This document shows, piece by piece, positions 1 through 4,897 of a stretch of 5,435 nt of DNA. The stretch spans positions 1 to 5,435 of the forward strand of contig JAJZBA010000041.1 of NCBI GenBank assembly GCA_021799155.1, written 5' to 3'. The notes under the pieces were generated by a model that saw only the letters and a list, made by a program, of their open reading frames with translations, was not told where the DNA came from and searched no databases. Source of the stretch: a bacterium (lineage in GTDB: Bacteria; Patescibacteriota; Minisyncoccia; UBA6257; UBA9933). Position numbers and translations under genes: made by a program. The stretch's first letter is position 1, and each line of letters starts with the position of its first letter.

Positions 1-938
1 TCCGATCTTGTTCCGTCCTTACGAATTAAAGTAATTTTTTGTCCATCCGGCAATTCAACAATAATTGCGCCGTCTTCGCTCTTTTTAAAAATTCCCTTTT
101 TAAGACCGTCTTCAACTATTTTCTTCCCTAATTTGTAAGTTTCGCTTTCATAATCAAAAACATCAAATTTCAATCCTAATTCTTTATAAGTCTCCTCAAA
201 TCCTTGATAAACCCAATTATTCATTGTTTTCCAAAGCTCGATTGTTTCCGGATCGCCCATTTCCCATTTTTTAAGAAGTTCCCGCGCCTCTTCTTCTAAT
301 TGCGGATTCTTGCTTGCTTCTTGATGGTAGCGAACGTACCACTTGCCGACAAAATGATCGCCTTTGATTCCCACTGATTCCGGCGTTTCGCCGTTCGCCC
401 ATTTCTTCCAAGCAAGCATCGATTGGCAAATATGAATGCCGCGGTCATTAATCAAATTCGCTTTGATTACTTTGTAGCCGACGCTTTCGAGTAAATTAAC
501 AATCGCCATTCCTAAAACGCCGTTTCTAACATGACCCAAATGAAGCGGCTTATTGGTGTTAGGAGAAAGATATTCCACTATTACCAATTTCTCCTCGCCG
601 ATTTTTGAATTACCAAAATCTTCTTTTTGAGAAAAAATTTCGCTTAAAATTTCTTTAAGCAAAAATCGTCCATCAAATTTAAAGTTTAAATACGGCCCAA
701 CGGCTTGAGCCGCTTCGATTGGTTCGGCTAAGGAAATATTTGCCGCTATTTTTTTGGCAATATTTTCCGGCGATTCTTTTAATTCTTTAGCCAGAGGAAA
801 ACACTCAAAACTAAAATCGCCCAAAAAGACATCGGGCGGATAAATTAAATCAAGGCCGTTAATTTTCTTGTTAAAAATCTTAAAAACCGCCTCCTTTATC
901 CTCTCTAAAATAAAATTTTTAATATCTTCAACGGACAT
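1..938 (-). CDS. argS: Arginyl-tRNA synthetase, 3' end cut by the window edge
   Basis: Class I aminoacyl-tRNA synthetase that charges tRNA-Arg with arginine in the cytoplasm. About 312 N-terminal codons are visible of a family usually 550-600 residues long. Residues 1 to about 90 match the ArgRS-specific N-terminal add-on domain (GDFSFE at 40-45, then an LAKELKESPENIA stretch at 49-61). The Rossmann catalytic domain follows, with SPNTNKPLHLGHVRN at 125-139 carrying the HIGH-type signature HLGH at 133-136. NDRGIHI at 164-170 replaces the NDWGTQ form seen in many bacterial ArgRS and, from memory, resembles the Bacteroidetes-type subgroup. The KMSKS loop and the anticodon-binding domain lie outside the window. 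The start ATG (938-936) overlaps the pheT TAA by one base (TAATG), which implies translational coupling. Only a weak GGA lies about 10 bases upstream. Identification is firm; the subgroup is a recollection. Confidence 0.95.
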   Translation of the reverse strand, partial: MSVEDIKNFILERIKEAVFKIFNKKINGLDLIYPPDVFLGDFSFECFPLAKELKESPENIAKKIAANISLAEPIEAAQAVGPYLNFKFDGRFLLKEILSEIFSQKEDFGNSKIGEEKLVIVEYLSPNTNKPLHLGHVRNGVLGMAIVNLLESVGYKVIKANLINDRGIHICQSMLAWKKWANGETPESVGIKGDHFVGKWYVRYHQEASKNPQLEEEARELLKKWEMGDPETIELWKTMNNWVYQGFEETYKELGLKFDVFDYESETYKLGKKIVEDGLKKGIFKKSEDGAIIVELPDGQKITLIRKDGTRS

Positions 939-3010
939 TATCTGATTTCCGCTTTGAATTTGGTTTTCAAAATTTTAATAATTTCTTCCATTTTATCATT
1001 CACTTCCTTATCGGTCAGAGTACGATCTTCCGCTTGGAAAACAATTCGGAAAGTCAAACTTCGCATTATTCGCGTGCGCCTATTCGCTAAAACTTTCACA
1101 TATTCGTATTCGTCAAGTAAATCAACATCGTCGATATATTCCAAATCGCTTTCCTGAATTAACCGCATTATTTCGCCGACTCGAACCGTCGGATCAACCA
1201 AAATAGAAATGTCGCGCATTATTGAAGGATATTTCGGTAAAGGCCGATATTCGCGCTCTTCGATTGCCAATTTCAAAAGCGCTTCCAAGTCAATTTCCGC
1301 CAAAGCGCCTTCTTTATTGCCTATTAACTCCTGATTAAGCCTACCGAGATAACCGATAATTTCCCCGCCGGATTTAATGTCTAAAACTTCGCCGGATATG
1401 AGATAATCGCGGCTCAAATCCGATCCCGGCATTAAATATTCAACCAGACCGATTTTTTTAAACAATCTTTCAATAATGCCTTTGAGCTCAAAAAACATTT
1501 CGCCTTTCTTATTTTTTGAGGCCAGAATAATTCCAAGTTTCAAACTCTCTAAAACATCTTGACACTTGACACCTGACACCTGACACCTAAACACTTTGCC
1601 GATTTCAAAAATCTCAACTTCATTAAAAAACCGAAAATTACTCGATGCGTTTTTAATAAGATGCTGCGCCAAAGACGAACGCAAATATTTAAATTGACTA
1701 CTTATCGGATTTTCCAACTCAATCACCTCGTCATCCGCTTTATCGATAAAAGAATAATTATAAACCTCGCTTAAACCCAAACCGAAAAGAATTTTTTTGA
1801 TTTTATCTTTTAAAACAATTAAATCTTCAAATCCGGAAGGTATCAAACGGACATGAGGAGATTGAGGGTTTATCCGGCCATATCCGTAAAGCCGCGCTAT
1901 TTCTTCGGATAAATCTTCAAAGGTTTCGATGTCGTCGCGAAGAAATGGCGGTTCCGCCAGTAAGTGAGCGATTGGATAATTGGGCAATTGATTAATTTTA
2001 AATCCCAATAATTCAAGATATTTTCGACAGGTTTTGATATCTAAATTTAAACCTACGAACTTATTGAATCTTTCTAAATCAAGTTTGATAACTTTTTCGC
2101 GCGACTTGGTAAAATTAATATCAACGCTCTCTCCGGCTTTGGCGCCAATAATTTCTTTTAATAATTTCCCTGCTTCGTTTAATCCCAACGGAACCAACTC
2201 CGGATTTAAATTATGAGAAAACCTCAAAGAAGCATCTGTTGAAAGTTTAAGGAATTTTGAAGTTTTATAAATATTGACGGCGTTAAAATTGGCGGCTTCG
2301 ACGATAATTTTTTTTGTGTTTTTATCTACTTCGGCAAATTTTCCGCCCTTGATACCGGCGATTGCTAAAGGATTTTTCTCATCGGCAATCACCAAAACAT
2401 TTTCATTTAATTCAAAAGTTTGATTATCTAAAGTGGTGATTTTCTCGCTTTTTTCCGCCCGCCGGATTACAATTGACTTACGATCTACAACTGATGACTT
2501 ACGACTATTGTTGGTTGTTGGTTGTTGGTCGTTAGTCAGTTTATCGTAGTCAAAAGCATGAAGAGGCTGGCCTGTTAGAAGCATTGCATAATTCATTATA
2601 TCTACCACGTTGTTTATCGGCCGCAAACCGCAGTCAATCAAAATTTTTTGAAGCCATTTTGGCGAGGAGACGATTTTTATGTTTTCAAAATACTGCGCGG
2701 CGTAACGAGAACAAAGATCCTTATTTTTAATATTTACGACAATTTTTGAATTTTGAATTTCAGATTTTGAATTTGTTTGAAATTTGGGATTTGAAATTTG
2801 GAATTTTATTTTTAAAATCGCGGCTATTTCTCGCGCAATTCCCATATGTGAAGCCGCATCAGAAAATCTATTCGGCGGAACGGAAACTTCAAAAACATCG
2901 CCGCCGACGTCTTCGGCTTCAAAAGAATGAAGATTTAATTTTTCGATTAATTCCTTTTTATTTTTAACGGCCGGAACCAATTTTTTAACAAGAGAATACG
3001 AAAACTTCAT
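938..3010 (-). CDS. pheT: Phenylalanyl-tRNA synthetase beta subunit lacking the EMAP-type tRNA-binding domain
   Basis: Beta subunit of the alpha2-beta2 PheRS; it holds the editing (B3/B4) site and structural and tRNA-contact modules, while PheS holds the catalytic site. At 690 residues it is about 100 shorter than the usual bacterial form of nearly 800. The N-terminal MKFSYSLVKKLV leads by residue 41 straight into EVSVPPNRFSD, so the OB-fold tRNA-binding domain normally found between them is missing. B3/B4 spans roughly 100-265 (NNVVDIMNY at 133-141, GQPLHAFDYDKL at 147-158, STDASLRFSH at 257-266). B5 follows at about 305-380 (EEIARLYGYGRI at 369-380), then a catalytic-like core at about 395-580 and a C-terminal FDX-ACB anticodon-binding domain from about 592 (PKYPSIMRDISILVD). 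Three heptanucleotide arrays lie in frame at residues 69-90, 158-179 and 473-485. Its start overlaps the mreD stop (ATGA), with no clear Shine-Dalgarno, so expression probably depends on mreD translation. pheS is not adjacent. Confidence 0.96.
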   Translation of the reverse strand: MKFSYSLVKKLVPAVKNKKELIEKLNLHSFEAEDVGGDVFEVSVPPNRFSDAASHMGIAREIAAILKIKFQISNPKFQTNSKSEIQNSKIVVNIKNKDLCSRYAAQYFENIKIVSSPKWLQKILIDCGLRPINNVVDIMNYAMLLTGQPLHAFDYDKLTNDQQPTTNNSRKSSVVDRKSIVIRRAEKSEKITTLDNQTFELNENVLVIADEKNPLAIAGIKGGKFAEVDKNTKKIIVEAANFNAVNIYKTSKFLKLSTDASLRFSHNLNPELVPLGLNEAGKLLKEIIGAKAGESVDINFTKSREKVIKLDLERFNKFVGLNLDIKTCRKYLELLGFKINQLPNYPIAHLLAEPPFLRDDIETFEDLSEEIARLYGYGRINPQSPHVRLIPSGFEDLIVLKDKIKKILFGLGLSEVYNYSFIDKADDEVIELENPISSQFKYLRSSLAQHLIKNASSNFRFFNEVEIFEIGKVFRCQVSGVKCQDVLESLKLGIILASKNKKGEMFFELKGIIERLFKKIGLVEYLMPGSDLSRDYLISGEVLDIKSGGEIIGYLGRLNQELIGNKEGALAEIDLEALLKLAIEEREYRPLPKYPSIMRDISILVDPTVRVGEIMRLIQESDLEYIDDVDLLDEYEYVKVLANRRTRIMRSLTFRIVFQAEDRTLTDKEVNDKMEEIIKILKTKFKAEIR
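1558..1592. repeat. Heptanucleotide array, TGACACC type, inside pheT
   Basis: Five tandem 7-base units on the plus strand: CTTGACA twice, CCTGACA twice, then a diverged CCTAAAC. They encode residues 473-485 of PheT, including CQVSGVKCQD, in the core domain where the family varies in length. A 24-base stretch from 1555 to 1578 matches 3911-3934 in mreC with one mismatch. Boundaries were judged by eye. Confidence 0.85.
2475..2537. repeat. Heptanucleotide array, GTTGGTT/GACTTAC type, inside pheT
   Basis: Nine 7-base units. On the plus strand the left part is GACTTAC-like (two exact copies plus variants) and the right part GTTGGTT-like (two exact copies, then GTTGGTC and GTTAGTC). It encodes residues 158-179, a hydrophilic Q/N/T/S/K-rich loop placed directly after the conserved HAFDYDKL motif of B3/B4, where ordinary PheT goes almost directly to the next strand. 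This strongly suggests an inserted segment. At 63 bases it keeps the frame. Confidence 0.85.
2743..2805. repeat. Heptanucleotide array, AAATTTC type, inside pheT
   Basis: About nine 7-base units; on the minus strand they are variants of AAATTTC with a phase shift in the middle. The array encodes residues 69-90 (KFQISNPKFQ, then a Q/N/S/K-rich stretch) between the N-terminal PNRFSD...AAIL helix and the start of B3/B4. The peptide is low in complexity and unlike the flanking domains. A related array with the same frame occurs in rnhB at 4731-4765. Confidence 0.8.
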
Positions 3011-3450
3011 AATAACTTATTCTGCCGCAAAAAAGACAAAAAGGCAAACGTTAAAATCCCGAAAAAGACGTTCAAAAAAAGCTCTTTGGTGAAAAGAAAA
3101 GAAACGATTAATTTCGGCGAAAGAAAAAGATAAAAAAGCAATGTTCCGGCAACAATTAAAAAAAGAAAATTTAAAAAATTACGCCAAGGAAGATAATTTT
3201 TAATAATGAGCGCTCCAACGACTATTAAAGAAAAAATCAAGATTTCCGTTCCGACAACCGGAGAAAATTTCAAAATCAAAACCGCCAGCGCCGCCAATAA
3301 AAAACCTTCCCAAATACCGACAATAAAAAAGAAAGTGGCGACGACGACGATTAACGCCAAATTTGGCTTAACGCCAAAAACGGAAAAACCGAAAAAGGTT
3401 TGAATAAAAATCAGTAAAGAAACTAAAATAATTAATAAAAATAATTTCAT
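3007..3450 (-). CDS. mreD: MreD-like rod-shape-determining membrane protein
   Basis: Small integral membrane protein of the elongasome, which guides lateral peptidoglycan synthesis with MreC, RodA and PBP2. It has 147 residues, close to the usual 150-170. The protein is almost wholly hydrophobic, with about five or six candidate membrane segments (near 3-22, 29-47, 50-66, 68-84, 92-114 and 121-140). KPNLALIVVV at 28-37 followed by a small-residue-rich GIWEGFLLA corresponds to the conserved first-loop/TM2 area of MreD. Sequence conservation in this family is weak, so the call rests on size, topology and its place immediately after mreC. A strong AGGGAGGT lies 16 bases before the ATG, inside the end of mreC. 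The TGA stop overlaps the pheT start by four bases. Confidence 0.85.
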   Translation of the reverse strand: MKLFLLIILVSLLIFIQTFFGFSVFGVKPNLALIVVVATFFFIVGIWEGFLLAALAVLILKFSPVVGTEILIFSLIVVGALIIKNYLPWRNFLNFLFLIVAGTLLFYLFLSPKLIVSFLFTKELFLNVFFGILTFAFLSFLRQNKLL

Positions 3451-3452
3451 AT

Positions 3453-4088
3453 CTAATATATTAATACCTCCCTTAATTCGTTTGCGTTAAACGGCATTTT
3501 CAATCTCGCTTCTTTAAAAACGCCGGCGCTGGTTTCTTTGATCTCCGAAATTTCTCCGATTTTCAAACCGTAAGGAAATTCCTGACTTGCCGAATAAACG
3601 ACGTCGCCAACCTGAAGCGGTTTTTCTTTATCTATTAAATCTACTTTCGGCTCGGTGCCGCCCTGAAAAAGAGCGTTGATTTCATCTTTGCCTATTCTTA
3701 CCGGTAATTGCCAGTTGGGGTCAAAAATCGTTCTGACAACACTGTGATTTTCAAAAACTTCAACAACTTGACCGACTAAAATGTTTTCCTTCAAAATTAC
3801 GACTGCCGATTTTTTAATCCCCTGCTTTTGACCTGCGTTAATTGTAATTTGATTTTTTGTATTAAAAGGATAAGTTGAAAAAACTTTAGCGGAAAAGAGT
3901 TTATTGTTATCATCTTGATACTTGACACCTGACATTTGATACATTTGAAACTGCGCGCGAAGTTCTTCATTTTCCTGTTTTAAACGCAGATTTTCATCAA
4001 AAGCCCGCTTTTTTTTGACAAAAAAAGTGGTGAAATAAGTAATGCTTATCAAAAAAATAATCAGAATAATAAAAAAATAACGCTTCAT
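3453..4088 (-). CDS. mreC: Rod-shape-determining protein MreC, short form
   Basis: Single-pass membrane protein whose extracytoplasmic part binds and activates the PBP2/RodA synthase during cell elongation. It has 211 residues; many MreC proteins have 270-300. The order is the usual one: a short cytoplasmic MKR, a membrane anchor at about 4-23, a charged coiled-coil at about 29-49 (ENLRLKQENEELRAQF), and a beta-rich MreC domain from about 64. Diagnostic stretches are INAGQKQGIKKSAVVI at 83-98, ENILVGQVVEV, and GDVVYSASQEFPYGLKIGEI in the second half. A heptanucleotide array encodes residues 47-59, between coiled-coil and beta domain. The first gene of the apparent mreC-mreD-pheT-argS operon; mreB, its usual upstream partner, is absent here. 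The ATG is the only plausible start: an in-frame TAA lies two codons upstream. No good Shine-Dalgarno is seen. Confidence 0.93.
   Translation of the reverse strand: MKRYFFIILIIFLISITYFTTFFVKKKRAFDENLRLKQENEELRAQFQMYQMSGVKYQDDNNKLFSAKVFSTYPFNTKNQITINAGQKQGIKKSAVVILKENILVGQVVEVFENHSVVRTIFDPNWQLPVRIGKDEINALFQGGTEPKVDLIDKEKPLQVGDVVYSASQEFPYGLKIGEISEIKETSAGVFKEARLKMPFNANELREVLIY
3467..3473 (-). promoter_or_regulatory. Shine-Dalgarno-like GGGAGG for mreD, unusually distant
   Basis: Minus-strand AGGGAGG (with a following T at 3466) lies within the last codons of mreC. It is the clearest Shine-Dalgarno-like site in the window, but 16 bases separate it from the mreD ATG, against the usual 5-9. No in-frame ATG, GTG or TTG lies closer; the codons between are ATT, AAT, ATA, TTA and GAT. 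Translation may instead rely on reinitiation from the mreC stop two bases away. Confidence 0.45.
3914..3948. repeat. Heptanucleotide array, TGACACC type, inside mreC
   Basis: Five 7-base units on the plus strand: CTTGATA, CTTGACA, CCTGACA, TTTGATA, then a diverged unit. It encodes MreC residues 47-59, containing YQMSGVKYQD, at the join between coiled-coil and beta domain. It is the same element as 1558-1592 in pheT, in the same orientation and reading frame. Confidence 0.85.
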
Positions 4089-4161
4089 TGCTTAAGTTTA
4101 TTTCTTTTCTTTCAAAACTTCAATTACCTTATTTATATAACAAGCATATCGCTCTAACGTA

Positions 4162-4214
4162 TTAGAACGGTATACTTGAATATACTGGTATAATACACTA
4201 TACCGTCGTTCTAA
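4162..4214. repeat. Imperfect inverted repeat with TATA-rich loop
   Basis: The arms are TTAGAACGGTATA (4162-4174) and TATACC-GTC-GTTCTAA (4199-4214), pairing 13 bases with a three-base bulge around a 24-base loop. The loop contains a smaller perfect inverted repeat, TATAC-TG-GTATA (4181-4192). TATA followed by two bases recurs at 4171, 4181, 4189 and 4199. It could be an operator, an mRNA leader hairpin or a repetitive intergenic element; nothing here decides which. Confidence 0.6.
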
Positions 4215-4217
4215 CAA
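4190..4217 (-). promoter_or_regulatory. Candidate promoter for the mreC-mreD-pheT-argS operon
   Basis: Minus-strand TTGTTA (4217-4212, 4 of 6 to the -35 consensus) and TATTAT (4195-4190, 5 of 6 to the -10) are separated by 16 bases. Predicted initiation near 4183 gives a leader of about 95 bases. The inverted repeat overlaps the -10 and start region, as an operator would. AT-rich sequence gives many chance matches, so this is tentative. Confidence 0.3.
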
Positions 4218-4237
4218 TCCGGAAAATCTTTTTTAAA

Positions 4238-4870
4238 TTAAAATTTTAACTTAAAACTCTTTCTATGAATCGGAGACTGGCCGTATTTTTTAATCGCTTT
4301 CAGATGTTCTTTTGTTCCATAGCCTTTGTGTTTATCAAAACCGTATTGCGGATATTTTTTATGAAGCCGGATCATCATCCTGTCGCGGCTGACTTTGGCA
4401 ACTATAGAAGCCAAGGTAATTGCCGGAATTTTCTCGTCGCCCTTGATGACGGTTTTAGGGTTTAGGGTATAGCTACTAGCCACTAGAGTTTTTTGATTAA
4501 GATACAAGCCTCCGTCTAAAAATATTTTTGCCCTAGTGGCTAAACCCCAGTGGCTATTGGCTAATTTTTGAAGCGCGCGGGTAGCGGCTAAATTGGCGGC
4601 ATTGGAAATATTAATTTTATCGATTATTTTCGGAGAAATGCTGGCGACGGAATAAAAAATTTTTTGTTTTTTTATAAAATCAAACCATTCTTCTCTCTGT
4701 TTTGGAGAAAGCTTCTTTGAATCTTTTAGTGGAATTTTAAATTTTAAATTTTTAATTTTAAATTTAGCCGGCATTAAAACCGCTCCGACAGTTATAACGC
4801 CGGCAATCGCTCCCCTCCCGACTTCGTCAATACCGATAATATATTTTTGACTTAATTTTCTTTTAGACAT
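4238..4870 (-). CDS. rnhB: Ribonuclease HII with three heptanucleotide insertions
   Basis: Cleaves RNA in RNA-DNA hybrids and starts removal of single ribonucleotides from DNA. It has 210 residues, in the family range. The signature IGIDEVGRGAIAG lies at 12-24. By comparison with E. coli RNase HII (D16, E17, D108, D126), the metal-binding residues are D15, E16, D119 (in FLDGG) and D145 (in KGDEKIP). LKDSKKLS at 48-55, ASIVAKVSRD at 154-163 and the C-terminal PQYGFDKHKGYGT block are also family hallmarks. Spacing is enlarged exactly where heptanucleotide arrays lie: residues 36-47 (before DSKK), 103-114 (before D119) and 129-140 (between D119 and D145, 26 residues apart rather than 18 in E. 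coli). All catalytic residues persist, so the enzyme is probably active. The start at 4870 fits DEVGRG near residue 15; no Shine-Dalgarno precedes it. Confidence 0.96.
   Translation of the reverse strand: MSKRKLSQKYIIGIDEVGRGAIAGVITVGAVLMPAKFKIKNLKFKIPLKDSKKLSPKQREEWFDFIKKQKIFYSVASISPKIIDKINISNAANLAATRALQKLANSHWGLATRAKIFLDGGLYLNQKTLVASSYTLNPKTVIKGDEKIPAITLASIVAKVSRDRMMIRLHKKYPQYGFDKHKGYGTKEHLKAIKKYGQSPIHRKSFKLKF
4452..4486. repeat. Heptanucleotide array, TAGGGTT/TAGCCAC type, inside rnhB (plus orientation)
   Basis: Five 7-base plus-strand units: GTTTTAG, GGTTTAG, GGTATAG, CTACTAG, CCACTAG. They encode RNase HII residues 129-140 (LVASSYTLNPKT) between the catalytic aspartates D119 and D145. 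It is related to the array at 4530-4564 but in opposite orientation; TAGCCACTAG at 4477-4486 is the exact reverse complement of 4533-4542. Confidence 0.85.
4530..4564. repeat. Heptanucleotide array, TAGCCAC type, inside rnhB (minus orientation)
   Basis: Five 7-base units; on the minus strand TTAGCCA, ATAGCCA, CTGGGGT, TTAGCCA, CTAGGGC. They encode residues 103-114 (LANSHWGLATRA) just before the FLDGG strand that carries D119. Together with 4452-4486 it forms an inverted pair separated by about 45 bases. Confidence 0.85.
4731..4765. repeat. Heptanucleotide array, AAATTTA type, inside rnhB
   Basis: Five 7-base units, on the minus strand AAATTTA three times with AAATTAA and AAATTCC variants. 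It encodes residues 36-47 (KFKIKNLKFKIP) between the DEVGRG strand and DSKKLS. AT-rich sequence makes chance similarity easier, but the strict spacing and the shared KF-I-N-KF peptide with 2743-2805 of pheT support a real array. Confidence 0.75.
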
Positions 4871-4876
4871 AATTTA

Positions 4877-4884
4877 ATTATAAT
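4877..4884. promoter_or_regulatory. Symmetric ATTATAAT, candidate -10 box for both rnhB and dnaE
   Basis: TATAAT occurs on the plus strand at 4879-4884 and on the minus strand at 4882-4877, overlapping in one 8-base palindrome midway in the 27-base gap. Standard spacing puts the plus start near 4891, seven bases before the dnaE ATG, and the minus start near 4870, at the rnhB ATG itself. No good -35 is seen at 16-18 bases on either side. Neither gene has a Shine-Dalgarno in the gap, consistent with leaderless or near-leaderless messages. Confidence 0.45.
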
Positions 4885-4897
4885 ACCACTACTAGAT

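Larger units (their letters stand above)
4089..4237. other. Intergenic region between rnhB and mreC
   Basis: 149 bases with no convincing ORF. It holds the inverted repeat at 4162-4214, a candidate minus-strand promoter at 4190-4217 and, next to mreC, about 50 bases of AT-rich leader without a recognisable ribosome site. No GC-rich stem followed by a T run marks an rnhB terminator, so read-through from rnhB into mreC is possible. Confidence 0.7.

Noticed and set aside
954..1157. Plus-strand ORFs of 60-73 codons at 954, 2034, 2746, 3206 and 4265
   Set aside because: All lie antisense inside strongly supported genes, match no family I know, and have low-complexity or improbable composition.
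1558..1592. Repeated TTGACA on the plus strand looks like stacked -35 boxes
   Set aside because: The copies lie inside pheT on its antisense strand, repeat every 7 bases, and have no -10 at the right distance; they follow from the heptad unit.
2475..2805. Sequencing error or frameshift in pheT
   Set aside because: The frame stays open on both sides with all expected motifs in order, so these are in-frame insertions rather than breaks.
3007..3009. Alternative code with TGA as an amino acid (Gracilibacteria/Absconditabacteria)
   Set aside because: TGA ends mreD exactly at the pheT start and no gene here has an in-frame TGA.
4089..4161. tRNA or riboswitch in the rnhB-mreC gap
   Set aside because: No cloverleaf, T-loop or recognisable aptamer core; the sequence is plain AT-rich leader.
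4215..4260. Rho-independent terminator after rnhB
   Set aside because: No GC-rich stem followed by a T run on the minus strand; the nearest inverted repeat is AT-rich and followed by mixed sequence.
4451..4470. Telomere-like TTTAGGG repeat
   Set aside because: Only two units, inside the rnhB coding frame, and explained by the wider family of 7-base units.
1558..4765. CRISPR array
   Set aside because: Units are 7 bases, contiguous and degenerate; there are no 25-40 base direct repeats with unique spacers and no cas genes.
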